This document shows positions 7,779 to 14,542 of a stretch of DNA of 34,352 bases, one piece after another. The translations under genes were made by a program, and so were the position numbers. How positions within the stretch are numbered: the first letter of the stretch is position 1; each line of letters opens with the position of its first letter. The DNA is from Halobacteriales archaeon QH_8_67_36 (lineage in GTDB: Archaea > Halobacteriota > Halobacteria > Halobacteriales > Haloarculaceae). The stretch covers positions 9,246-43,597 of the forward strand of contig PXQZ01000018.1 in NCBI GenBank assembly GCA_003021755.1, given 5' to 3'. Under the pieces are notes generated by a model. It ran no database searches, had not been told where the DNA came from, and saw only the letters and a program-made list of their open reading frames with translations.

Positions 7779-7786
7779 ATAAAAGT
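7779..7786 (-). promoter_or_regulatory. TATA box of the trkA-RAM operon (leaderless)
   Basis: On the coding strand the sequence GGTACTTTTATTCG places CTTTTATT 26-33 bases before the TrkA-domain ATG. That spacing predicts a transcript starting at or next to the initiation codon, the common haloarchaeal arrangement. Confidence 0.6.
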
Positions 7787-7853
7787 ACCCCGCACGCCGC
7801 TTTGCCTACCGTCGGTCGGCCGCCGGAAGTCGTCAGTCGCGCGAACGTTTTTC

Positions 7854-7880
7854 ATACCGTGGTACGTTATACCACAGTAT
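7854..7880. promoter_or_regulatory. Inverted repeat (candidate operator) at the start of the second RAM gene
   Basis: ATACCGTGGTA (7854-7864) and TACCACAGTAT (7870-7880) are inverted copies of an 11-base half-site matching at 10 of 11 positions, with a 5-base spacer. The repeat lies between the TATA-like GTTTTTCAT (7847-7855) and the ATG at 7879, covering the expected transcription start. A bound regulator there would block initiation. Confidence 0.65.
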
Positions 7881-8109
7881 GGCATCCGCGTTCATCATGC
7901 TAAAGACGGTCGCCGGCAAGTCCGAGGAACTGCTCGACGCGGTCCGGAGCTCGGCGGGCATCACGGAGGCACATATCGTCGCGGGGCAGTACGACATCAT
8001 CGCCGAGGCCACCGGCGAGGAAGTGTACGACGTGATGCAGTCGGTATCGACACGCGTGCGTGACCTCGACGGCGTCGCCGACACACGAACCTACATCTGT
8101 CTGGAGTAA
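7879..8109 (+). CDS. Second stand-alone Lrp/AsnC ligand-binding (RAM) domain protein
   Basis: A 76-residue single RAM domain, paralogous to the product of 6834-7064: both contain GITEAHIVAG/GVTEAHIVAG, a following acidic strand (YDIIAEATG here) and a C-terminal TRTYICLE-like strand. No helix-turn-helix is present, so it cannot itself bind DNA in the Lrp manner. It probably senses small molecules, perhaps amino acids, and acts through partner proteins. It is transcribed divergently from the trkA-RAM operon over a 125-base intergenic region. The start codon forms the end of an inverted repeat, implying direct transcriptional control at the initiation site. An unusual cysteine sits three residues from the C-terminus. 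Confidence 0.9.
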   Translation: MASAFIMLKTVAGKSEELLDAVRSSAGITEAHIVAGQYDIIAEATGEEVYDVMQSVSTRVRDLDGVADTRTYICLE

Positions 8110-8280
8110 CCGACACCGGCCAGTGCGGGACCATCGACCACGGGAGCAGTCGGGTGACCCAGTCGCCCGACGACCCCGGGAGCCGTCTTCGAGGTGAACG
8201 GTGGAACCGTGATCGACCGTGACCGGAGACTCGTCGAGCAGTTCCGACACGGCAAAGAGTCTCGCCGCCATACGGACGGT

Positions 8281-8595
8281 ATGGTCAGCGCCGTCGCCGT
8301 CGCCGGGCTGGTCGTCATCGTGCTTGTCAACAGCGCGGTGACGGCACTGATGACACGCTTCTTCAGGGTTCGCCTCCACACTCGGTGGGGCGGGCTACTC
8401 TACTCGCTGTTGCTCTGTCCGCTCGCGCTTCTCGTCCTCGGCGTCGTGCTGTCGGTGCCCGTCGGCCCGTTCATCGACCTCGGCACGATCACGTTCCTGG
8501 CGCTGGTGGTCGTGCTCCCGCTAACGTTGGGGATGACGTTCGACTACGTCTGGATGCCCTCGCCCGACGACGTCGAACTGCCGACGTCGACCTAG
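8281..8595 (+). CDS. Small membrane protein, unknown function
   Basis: A 104-residue protein with three predicted membrane helices (about residues 3-25, 38-60, 66-90) and an acidic C-terminal tail (MPSPDDVELPTST). I do not recognise the family by function. The frame is open upstream to 8194, but that part is hydrophilic and unlike a membrane-protein N-terminus; the ATG at 8281 starts directly at the first helix. It converges with thymidylate kinase, the two stop codons overlapping by 4 bases. Confidence 0.75.
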   Translation: MVSAVAVAGLVVIVLVNSAVTALMTRFFRVRLHTRWGGLLYSLLLCPLALLVLGVVLSVPVGPFIDLGTITFLALVVVLPLTLGMTFDYVWMPSPDDVELPTST

Positions 8596-9179
8596 TCGAG
8601 AACCGCGTCCCGGACCTGTCGGTAGACCGTATCGGGCCCCTGTGTGGCGTCGACCCGAACGAAGCGGTCGGGGTCGGCGTCGATGAGCCGTTCGTAGTTC
8701 ACCCGAACGTCGGCGAGGTAGTCGGCCGTCTCGAACTTGTTCGTGGCGCCGCTGCGTCGGGCGGCCGTCTCGGGGTCGAGGTCGAGATACACCGTGCGGT
8801 CCGGAGGCCGGGTCCAGGGGTCGTGGACCCGCCTGACGTAGGCCAGCGGGTCGTCGAAGCGGTCGCTGTCGGCGAGCGTGGCACCCTGGTAGGCGTATCG
8901 TGAATCGGCGTAGCGGTCGGAGATGACAAGCGACCCGTCGTCGAGTGCCGGCCGGACGGTGTCGGACAGGTGGGCCGCGTGGTCGGCAGTGTAGAGGAAC
9001 AGCTCCGCCAGCGAGTCGGCGCCGTCGTCCTCGATGGAGCGCATGACCGCCTCGCCGTACCAGCTGTCGGTCGGTTCGCGGGTGAACACGGTGTCGGCTG
9101 GCAGGGCGTCGTCGGCCCGCAGCCGTTCCCACACCGTCGTCTTCCCGCTCCCGTCGAGCCCCTCCAGCGTCACGAGCAT
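8592..9179 (-). CDS. tmk: Thymidylate kinase
   Basis: Phosphorylates dTMP to dTDP with ATP, an essential step of dTTP supply, in the cytoplasm. The 195-residue protein has the P-loop LEGLDGSGKTT (residues 5-15), the nucleotide-binding FTREPTDSWYG segment (about 32-42), the DRYADSRYAYQG motif (about 88-99) containing the catalytic DR[YH] signature, and the Arg-rich lid region near AARRSGATNKFE. The open frame extends far upstream, but the ATG at 9179 directly precedes the first strand LVTLEG. Its stop overlaps the stop of the convergent membrane-protein gene by 4 bases. It is divergent from the epimerase-like gene at 9355. Confidence 0.95.
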   Translation of the reverse strand: MLVTLEGLDGSGKTTVWERLRADDALPADTVFTREPTDSWYGEAVMRSIEDDGADSLAELFLYTADHAAHLSDTVRPALDDGSLVISDRYADSRYAYQGATLADSDRFDDPLAYVRRVHDPWTRPPDRTVYLDLDPETAARRSGATNKFETADYLADVRVNYERLIDADPDRFVRVDATQGPDTVYRQVRDAVLD

Positions 9180-9322
9180 ACCGGTGTGTCGGTGGCCGGG
9201 TACGTAAGCGCCCCGAACCCCGATACGGACTGCCGAGCCGTTTCCCGGTCCACGACACCCGGAGTCGAGGATACCCGAAAGAGACTCGGACAGTCCGTCC
9301 GCCCCCAGCTGGTTTCGCCATA

Positions 9323-9330
9323 TCTTTACA
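9323..9330 (+). promoter_or_regulatory. TATA-like element and Shine-Dalgarno before the epimerase-like gene
   Basis: TCTTTACA lies about 25-32 bases before the ATG at 9355, consistent with a leaderless or very short-leader transcript. A purine-rich AAGGAGGG at about 9344-9351 is also present, unusually close (3-4 bases) to the ATG, so either mode of initiation is possible. Confidence 0.45.
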
Positions 9331-9354
9331 GTCTCTCGGCGGAAAGGAGGGCGT

Positions 9355-10257
9355 ATGGACGTACTTGTAGCCGGCGGGACTGGCTTCGTTGGACAGTATC
9401 TCTGCCGGGAACTCGACGATAGAGACCATGACGTGACCGCCCTGTCACGGAACCCCCACGACGCCGAGCTCCCCGACGGCGTCATCCGGAAAGAAGGTGA
9501 CGTGACCGACTACGACAGCATCGAAGGCGCCTTCGAGGGCCGGGATGCCGTCGTCTTCCTCCCCGCGCTCTCGCCCCTATTCAAACCCGACGGCGGCGAC
9601 GAGATGCACGAGGTAGTCCATCTGGGCGGCACCGAGAACGCCGTCCGCGCGGCCGAGGAACACGACGTGGACCGCTTCCTCCAGATGAGCGCGCTGGGCG
9701 CGGACCCTGCCGGTGCGACCCACTACCTCCGCGCGAAAGGGAACGCCGAGGCAGTCGTGAAACAGTCCGATCTCGACTGGGTCATCTTCCGCCCGTCGGT
9801 CGTCTTCGGCGACGGCGGCGAGTTCGTCTACTTCACCAAGCGGCTGAAACAGATATTCGCGCCCGCAGTCCCGCTCTACCCGCTCCCGGGCGGCGGAACG
9901 AAGGCCCACTTCCAGCTCATCTGGGTCGAGGACCTCGTGCCGATGCTCGCAGACGCGCTGGAAGACGACGACCACGTCGGCCAGACCTACGAGGTCGGCG
10001 GGTCCGAAACGCTGAGTCTGCGGGAAGCGACGGAACTGGTCTTCGAGGCTGAGGGCACGTCCATCACCATCGTCCCCCTGCCGATGCCGCTGGCGAAGAT
10101 CGGGCTCCCCGTACTCGGCTCTCTCGGGTTCCCGATGGGGAGCGACCAGTACGAGGGGCTGGACTTCGACAATACGCCGACGACCAACGACGTCGAGTCG
10201 TTCGGTCGCGACCCCGCGTCGCTCCGGTCGTTCCGCTCGTATCTCGGCCTCTCATAG
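9355..10257 (+). CDS. NAD(P)-binding epimerase/NDUFA9-like protein
   Basis: A 300-residue atypical short-chain dehydrogenase. The Rossmann loop VAGGTGFVGQYLCREL is at residues 5-20; a typical SDR catalytic YxxxK is replaced by YLRAKGNAE (about residues 123-131), which keeps Y-x3-K spacing. The central FRPSVVFGDGGEF and C-terminal substrate lobe resemble complex I NDUFA9-like and quinone-linked oxidoreductases found in haloarchaea. Those members often bind NADPH without a defined reaction, so catalytic function is uncertain. It is expressed from its own promoter and followed by a 171-base gap before cetZ. Confidence 0.88.
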   Translation: MDVLVAGGTGFVGQYLCRELDDRDHDVTALSRNPHDAELPDGVIRKEGDVTDYDSIEGAFEGRDAVVFLPALSPLFKPDGGDEMHEVVHLGGTENAVRAAEEHDVDRFLQMSALGADPAGATHYLRAKGNAEAVVKQSDLDWVIFRPSVVFGDGGEFVYFTKRLKQIFAPAVPLYPLPGGGTKAHFQLIWVEDLVPMLADALEDDDHVGQTYEVGGSETLSLREATELVFEAEGTSITIVPLPMPLAKIGLPVLGSLGFPMGSDQYEGLDFDNTPTTNDVESFGRDPASLRSFRSYLGLS

Positions 10258-10374
10258 TCACCCGGCCGCGAACGGAGGTCTGTCGCCGTCTGTCGATAGT
10301 CTGGACTGAAAACGCTCCGAGTACGTCAGATATCTTTTATTTCTTCGTAGAGCTTTCATCGATGAGATTTGGGC

Positions 10375-10386
10375 AAAAAACTTATA
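10375..10386 (+). promoter_or_regulatory. Promoter (TATA) of the cetZ operon
   Basis: AAAAAACTTATA ends 42 bases before the cetZ ATG and is the clearest AT-rich box in the 171-base gap. A start about 25 bases downstream would give a leader of roughly 20 bases that includes CCGGAGAACC, a weak ribosome-binding site. Confidence 0.55.
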
Positions 10387-10428
10387 CGCACTATCCTACT
10401 TACCACTTTCAACCGGAGAACCATATCA

Positions 10429-11607
10429 ATGAAACTCGCGATGATCGGCTTCGGGCAGGCCGGTGGCAAAATCGTGGATAAATTCCTCGAGTACGACGAG
10501 AAGACGGGCTCGGGAATCGTCCGCTCGGCCGTGGCGGTCAACACGGCCAAAGCTGACCTGCTGGGGCTAGAACACATACCGGAAGAGAACCGGGTGCTCA
10601 TCGGCCAGGCCCGCGTCAAGGGCCACGGCGTGGGCGCCGACAACGAACTCGGGGCCGAAATCGCCGAGGAGGACATCGACGAGGTCCAGGGGGCCATCGA
10701 CAACATCCCCGTCCACGAAGTCGACGCGTTCCTCGTCGTCGCCGGCCTCGGTGGCGGGACCGGGTCCGGTGGGTCGCCGGTCGTCGCGAAACACCTCAAA
10801 CGCATCTACACCGAGCCCGTCTACGGGCTCGGCGTCCTGCCCGGCAGCGACGAGGGCGGCATCTACACGCTCAACGCCGCCCGGTCGTTCCAGACGTTCG
10901 TCCGCGAGGTGGACAACCTCATGGTGTTCGACAACGACGCCTGGCGCCAGACCGGCGAGTCCGTCGAGGGCGGCTACGACCACATCAACGAGGAGATCGT
11001 CCGCCGCTTCGGGGTCCTCTTCGGCGCTGGCGAGGTCGAGGCCGGCGACAACATCGCCGAGAGCGTCGTCGACTCCTCGGAGATAATCAACACGCTCGAC
11101 GGCGGCGGCGTCTCCACCGTCGGCTACGCCTCCGAGGACGTCGAGGTCAGCTCCGGGGGCGGGCTGCTATCGCGGTTCAAAGGCGACAGCGGCGGCGACG
11201 ACGGCATCGACACGGCCAACACCACCAACCGAATCACGTCGCTGGTCCGCAAGGCCGCGCTCGGGCGGCTGACACTGCCCTGCGAGATCGAAGGCACCGA
11301 GCGCGCCCTGCTCGTGATGGCCGGGCCGCCGGAGCATCTGAACCGGAAGGGTATCGAGCGCGGCCGCAAGTGGCTCGAGGAACAGACCGGCTCCATGGAA
11401 GTCCGCGGCGGGGACTACCCGACCAACGCCCCGAAGGTCGCCGCTTCGATCCTACTGGCCGGCGTCCACAACGTCCCCCGTATCAAGGAGCTCCAGCAGG
11501 TCGCCATCGAGGCACAGGACAACATCGACGACATCCGCCAGCAAAGCGAAGATAACTTGGAGAACTTGGTTGAAGACGATGAGGATGAACTCGATCCACT
11601 ATTTTAG
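10429..11607 (+). CDS. cetZ1: CetZ tubulin/FtsZ-superfamily cytoskeletal protein
   Basis: A 392-residue GTPase of the archaeal CetZ group, which controls cell shape and motility rather than division. The N-terminal MKLAMIGFGQAGGKIVDKF starts the nucleotide fold; the tubulin/FtsZ T4 loop GGGTGSG is at residues 108-114, preceded by AGL; the T5/T6 region includes VYGLGVLPGSDEGG. The C-terminal domain ends with an acidic tail QQSEDNLENLVEDDEDELDPLF. Length and motif agree with CetZ1 of Haloferax, and the neighbouring secreted protein and cofC match my memory of that locus, so I assign cetZ1 rather than another paralogue with moderate confidence. The ATG at 10429 directly precedes the first conserved strand; an in-frame upstream start at 10369 would cross the TATA box. 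Confidence 0.93.
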   Translation: MKLAMIGFGQAGGKIVDKFLEYDEKTGSGIVRSAVAVNTAKADLLGLEHIPEENRVLIGQARVKGHGVGADNELGAEIAEEDIDEVQGAIDNIPVHEVDAFLVVAGLGGGTGSGGSPVVAKHLKRIYTEPVYGLGVLPGSDEGGIYTLNAARSFQTFVREVDNLMVFDNDAWRQTGESVEGGYDHINEEIVRRFGVLFGAGEVEAGDNIAESVVDSSEIINTLDGGGVSTVGYASEDVEVSSGGGLLSRFKGDSGGDDGIDTANTTNRITSLVRKAALGRLTLPCEIEGTERALLVMAGPPEHLNRKGIERGRKWLEEQTGSMEVRGGDYPTNAPKVAASILLAGVHNVPRIKELQQVAIEAQDNIDDIRQQSEDNLENLVEDDEDELDPLF

Positions 11608-12370
11608 GGCGACCGTTGCACTGCTTTGCGTCGTTGGGCTGGTGGCCGTTGCGGGCACAGCGGGTGCCTTCACCGTCTCCCCGGAGGGCACTGTCCCCAA
11701 CGAAACCGCCGTCGGCAGCGAGGTGTCGGTGACGTACGTCATCGAGGACCCGTACGACGGGCCCCCGAACGAGTACACGATAGAGGGCGAGACCGAACTG
11801 GAGAACGTAAGCTGGACCGTCGAGGTGTTCGACCAGGGTGATAGCGTCGACCAGACGACGTACGGCGACCAGTCGTTCAGCCAGTCCATGGACCGCGACG
11901 GGGACCAGAACGGTGACGAGGTACGCATCACGCTCGAAGGGACCGTCCCGCCCGTCGAGAACTACACCTACGAGCCACGGGAGAACTACAGCCTCGTCGA
12001 GTTCGCCCGAGTGACCGGGAGCAACGAGAACGAGTTCCGGAACGACTCCGCGCACCACTACACTGAACAGAGCCGCGAGGCCCGCCAGGCCATCGACGAC
12101 GCCGGGACGGCTATCGACGAGGCCGGCGGCAACAGCGAGGCCGAGAACCTCCGTACCGGCGCCATCTCAGCCTACGAGAACGACAACTTCGAGAACGCCA
12201 TCTCACTCGCGAACCAGGCCCGGAACACCGCCGAAGAGGCCCAGCAGAGCCAGCAGACCACGCAGACGCTGCTGTACGCGGCCGGCGCCGTCGTGCTCGT
12301 TCTCCTGCTCGGTGGCGGCGGGTACTACGCCTACAGCCAGTCTCAAGCGGACGATTACAGCAAGCTGTAA
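11579..12370 (+). CDS. Secreted, C-terminally anchored protein encoded with cetZ
   Basis: A 263-residue protein of unknown function. It has a Sec-type signal peptide (hydrophobic ATVALLCVVGLVAVAGTAGA, about residues 11-30), a beta-rich extracellular domain with several Asn-X-Ser/Thr sites, a helical repeat-like part (SEAENLRTGAISAYENDNFE, about 190-209) and a C-terminal membrane helix (about 234-253) with a short charged tail. The topology is therefore outside with one anchor. The start lies inside the last 29 bases of cetZ in another frame; ATG 11585 is an alternative. Its stop overlaps the cofC ATG (TAATG). The tight packing implies co-translation with cetZ and a possible envelope role in cell shape, which is inference. 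Confidence 0.82.
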   Translation: MRMNSIHYFRATVALLCVVGLVAVAGTAGAFTVSPEGTVPNETAVGSEVSVTYVIEDPYDGPPNEYTIEGETELENVSWTVEVFDQGDSVDQTTYGDQSFSQSMDRDGDQNGDEVRITLEGTVPPVENYTYEPRENYSLVEFARVTGSNENEFRNDSAHHYTEQSREARQAIDDAGTAIDEAGGNSEAENLRTGAISAYENDNFENAISLANQARNTAEEAQQSQQTTQTLLYAAGAVVLVLLLGGGGYYAYSQSQADDYSKL

Positions 12371-12981
12371 TGCGACTCGTCGTCCCCGTCTCGGGGTCCG
12401 ACCCGAAAACACGCCTCTCCCCCGTTCTCACGTCCGACGAGCGCCGCGATTTCACCGAGGCGATGCTTGCAGACGTGCTGACTGCGCTCCGTGCGGCCGA
12501 CCACAGTCCCGAGGTCGTCGCGACGGCGCCGGTCGACTGTGACGCACCCGTCACGGTCGACGAACGCGGCCTCGACTCGCTCGTCAACGACCTGCTGGGG
12601 GAGACTGATGGCGAACTCGCGGTCGTGATGGCCGACCTGCCGCTGCTCGGACGGTCGTCCGTCGAACGGTTGTTCGAGCCCGATGCCGACGTCGTACTGG
12701 CGCCCGGACTGGGCGGGGGGACCAACGCCTTCGTTTGTCGCCATCCCGACTTCCGCGTGGACTACCACGGGGCGTCCGTTCGGGACCACCGCCACATCGC
12801 CCGCGAGGCCGGGGCGACCGTCGCCGAGGTGGACTCGCGACGGCTGGCGACGGACATCGACGAACCGTCCGACCTCGCCGAGGTCCTGCTCCACAGTGAC
12901 GGGGCCGCCGCCGACTGGCTCCGCGACGGCGGCTTCGAACTCCTCGCTGACGACGGCCGTGTGACCGTCGAGCGGGCGTGA
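12370..12981 (+). CDS. cofC: 2-phospho-L-lactate guanylyltransferase
   Basis: Activates 2-phospho-L-lactate with GTP during synthesis of coenzyme F420. The 203-residue protein opens with the nucleotidyltransferase strand and loop MRLVVPVSGSDPKTRLSP (residues 1-18), contains the metal-binding AVVMADLPLL (about 84-93) and the GGGTNAF motif (about 115-121). F420 is made by haloarchaea for oxidoreductases and DNA repair. The start codon overlaps the stop of the upstream secreted-protein gene by one base, so it is the third gene of the cetZ operon. A membrane J-domain gene follows after 51 bases; no other F420 gene is in the window. Confidence 0.93.
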   Translation: MRLVVPVSGSDPKTRLSPVLTSDERRDFTEAMLADVLTALRAADHSPEVVATAPVDCDAPVTVDERGLDSLVNDLLGETDGELAVVMADLPLLGRSSVERLFEPDADVVLAPGLGGGTNAFVCRHPDFRVDYHGASVRDHRHIAREAGATVAEVDSRRLATDIDEPSDLAEVLLHSDGAAADWLRDGGFELLADDGRVTVERA

Positions 12982-13032
12982 GCGGTCGCCGGAGGCGAGA
13001 CGCTTACGGTCCTCTGGCCCGAACCGGCGAGC

Positions 13033-13608
13033 GTGCAGTACGAGCGGCTCACGAAGGGTATCGCGGCCGTCTTCGGCGTCCTCACAGCCGTACTGACCGT
13101 GGTGGGCATCCTCTCCAGTCCGGCCGTGCTCTTTCTGGCGCTGATGTTCGGGGCCTCGACGTATCTGATGTACTACCATCTCAGTGGGAAGATGGCCGCG
13201 AGCGTCTACGAGCGCGTCGAGCGACGGGCGGCGACCGACGGACGCGGCGCCCGCCGGGGTGACGGGCGCGGCGGCTTCGGCGCCGGACCGCGCGAGGAGT
13301 GGGAGCCGCCCCGCGACGGACGGGCGCGCCGCGCTGCGGAGCGCGTGCGACAGGAGCGAGCGCGTCGCCAGCAGGCCCGGGGCGCACAACAGCAAGCGGG
13401 ACGACGACGCCGGCGCGTCCAGCAGCGCTCCGGTCCCAGCCCGGCAGAGGCCTACGACCGACTCGACCTGGACCCCAGCGCCGACGAGAGCGCGGTCAAG
13501 GCGGCCTACCGCGAACGGGTCAAGGAGACCCATCCGGACACGGACGGCGGAAGCGAACGCGAGTTCAAGCGGGTGCAGGCGGCCTACGAGACGCTCACCG
13601 ACGACTGA
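13033..13608 (+). CDS. Membrane-anchored J-domain (DnaJ-like) protein
   Basis: A 191-residue co-chaperone-like protein. Two hydrophobic segments at about residues 9-28 and 30-48 form a membrane hairpin. A long Arg/Gln-rich linker (about 60-135) follows, very basic for a haloarchaeal protein. A C-terminal J domain (about 137-191) contains the HPD motif within KETHPDTDGG, the site that stimulates DnaK ATPase. This suggests recruitment of Hsp70 to the membrane. The start is GTG at 13033; the next in-frame ATG lies past the first membrane helix, so GTG is preferred. It is probably co-transcribed with cofC (51-base gap) and gph (40-base gap). Confidence 0.88.
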   Translation: MQYERLTKGIAAVFGVLTAVLTVVGILSSPAVLFLALMFGASTYLMYYHLSGKMAASVYERVERRAATDGRGARRGDGRGGFGAGPREEWEPPRDGRARRAAERVRQERARRQQARGAQQQAGRRRRRVQQRSGPSPAEAYDRLDLDPSADESAVKAAYRERVKETHPDTDGGSEREFKRVQAAYETLTDD

Positions 13609-13648
13609 GGACCGCAACGACCAAATCCGTGCCGACAGCAGAGAACGT

Positions 13649-14326
13649 ATGACCGAGACGCCGCCGTTGCTGGTCGATATCGACGGAACGCTCACGGATG
13701 AATCCCGAGCTGTCGACCCGCACGTGTTCCCGGTGCTGTCGGAGTGGCCGGAACCGGTCGTCGTCGCGACGGGCAAGGCGATGCACTACCCCATCGCGCT
13801 CTGTGAGTTCGTCGGCATCGATTACACGGTCATCGCGGAGAACGGCGGAGTGGTGTTCATCGAGGCGACCGACTCGCTCCATATCGAGGGCGACAGGGCC
13901 GCGTGTCTCGCGGTCGCCGAGGCGTACCGCGACATGGGCCACGAGATTGGCTTCGGCGATGTCGACCTGGCGAACCGGTGGCGCGAGACCGAGGTGGTCG
14001 TCGACATCTCCCAACCCGTGGAGCCGCTGCGACGCCTCGCCGAGGAGCACGGACTCGAACTTCTGGACACCGGCTTCGCCTACCACGTCACCGACACCCG
14101 TACAAACAAGGGGACCGGACTGGAGACGGTCTGTGCGGAACTGGGGCTGGAGCCGACGGCGTTCCTCGCGGTTGGCGACTCCGTCAACGACGCCGAGGTG
14201 TTCGACGTGGCGGGGGAGTCGGTGGCCGTCGCCAACGCAGACGAGACGGCTCTCGCCCGTGCCGACCGCGTGACCGAGGCGAGATACGCCGACGGCTTCC
14301 TCGAAGCGGTCGAGCCGTACCGATAG
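13649..14326 (+). CDS. gph: Phosphoglycolate phosphatase, archaeal HAD type
   Basis: A 225-residue HAD-superfamily phosphatase of the TA0175 (Thermoplasma) group, which hydrolyses 2-phosphoglycolate. Motif I VDIDGTLT is at residues 8-15, motif II is the VATGKA threonine (about 45-50), motif III the lysine of TNKGTGL (about 153-159), and motif IV GDSVNDAEVF (about 177-186). The cap is the small alpha/beta type between motifs II and III. The first ATG before motif I is used; the open frame upstream overlaps the J-domain gene and is not conserved. Last gene of the apparent cetZ-cofC-dnaJ-gph row. Confidence 0.92.
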   Translation: MTETPPLLVDIDGTLTDESRAVDPHVFPVLSEWPEPVVVATGKAMHYPIALCEFVGIDYTVIAENGGVVFIEATDSLHIEGDRAACLAVAEAYRDMGHEIGFGDVDLANRWRETEVVVDISQPVEPLRRLAEEHGLELLDTGFAYHVTDTRTNKGTGLETVCAELGLEPTAFLAVGDSVNDAEVFDVAGESVAVANADETALARADRVTEARYADGFLEAVEPYR

Positions 14327-14511
14327 GGGCAAACTGGTGACATCGACGGGAGGGCGGACGAGCGGGGCTGGTGTCACACGACCGCTGAACCCCGCCGATA
14401 CGTTGGCTACATAGACCGCCCTGGCCCTGCCTTCAGATATAAACCCTCGCTGTGAGAGACAGAGACGATCACCGGACACAACGGGAAGAAGCGACCGTAT
14501 ACCCGGGGAAA

Positions 14512-14518
14512 GCTTTTG
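14512..14518 (+). promoter_or_regulatory. TATA-like box upstream of the GTPBP1-like gene
   Basis: GCTTTTG lies 25-31 bases before the ATG at 14543, fitting a leaderless transcript. The box is weak, and a second AT-rich stretch (AGATATAAACC near 14435-14445) lies farther upstream. Confidence 0.35.
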
Positions 14519-14542
14519 TCTTCCCCTCCGTTACGGACCGCC

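Noticed and set aside
13181..13450. Repeat-rich array suggesting a CRISPR or simple-repeat locus in the J-domain linker
   Set aside because: It is low-complexity Arg/Gln coding DNA without regular repeat-spacer spacing.
12355..13776. 473-codon minus-strand frame over cofC and the J-domain gene
   Set aside because: Covers recognised + strand genes with intact motifs; no motif of its own.
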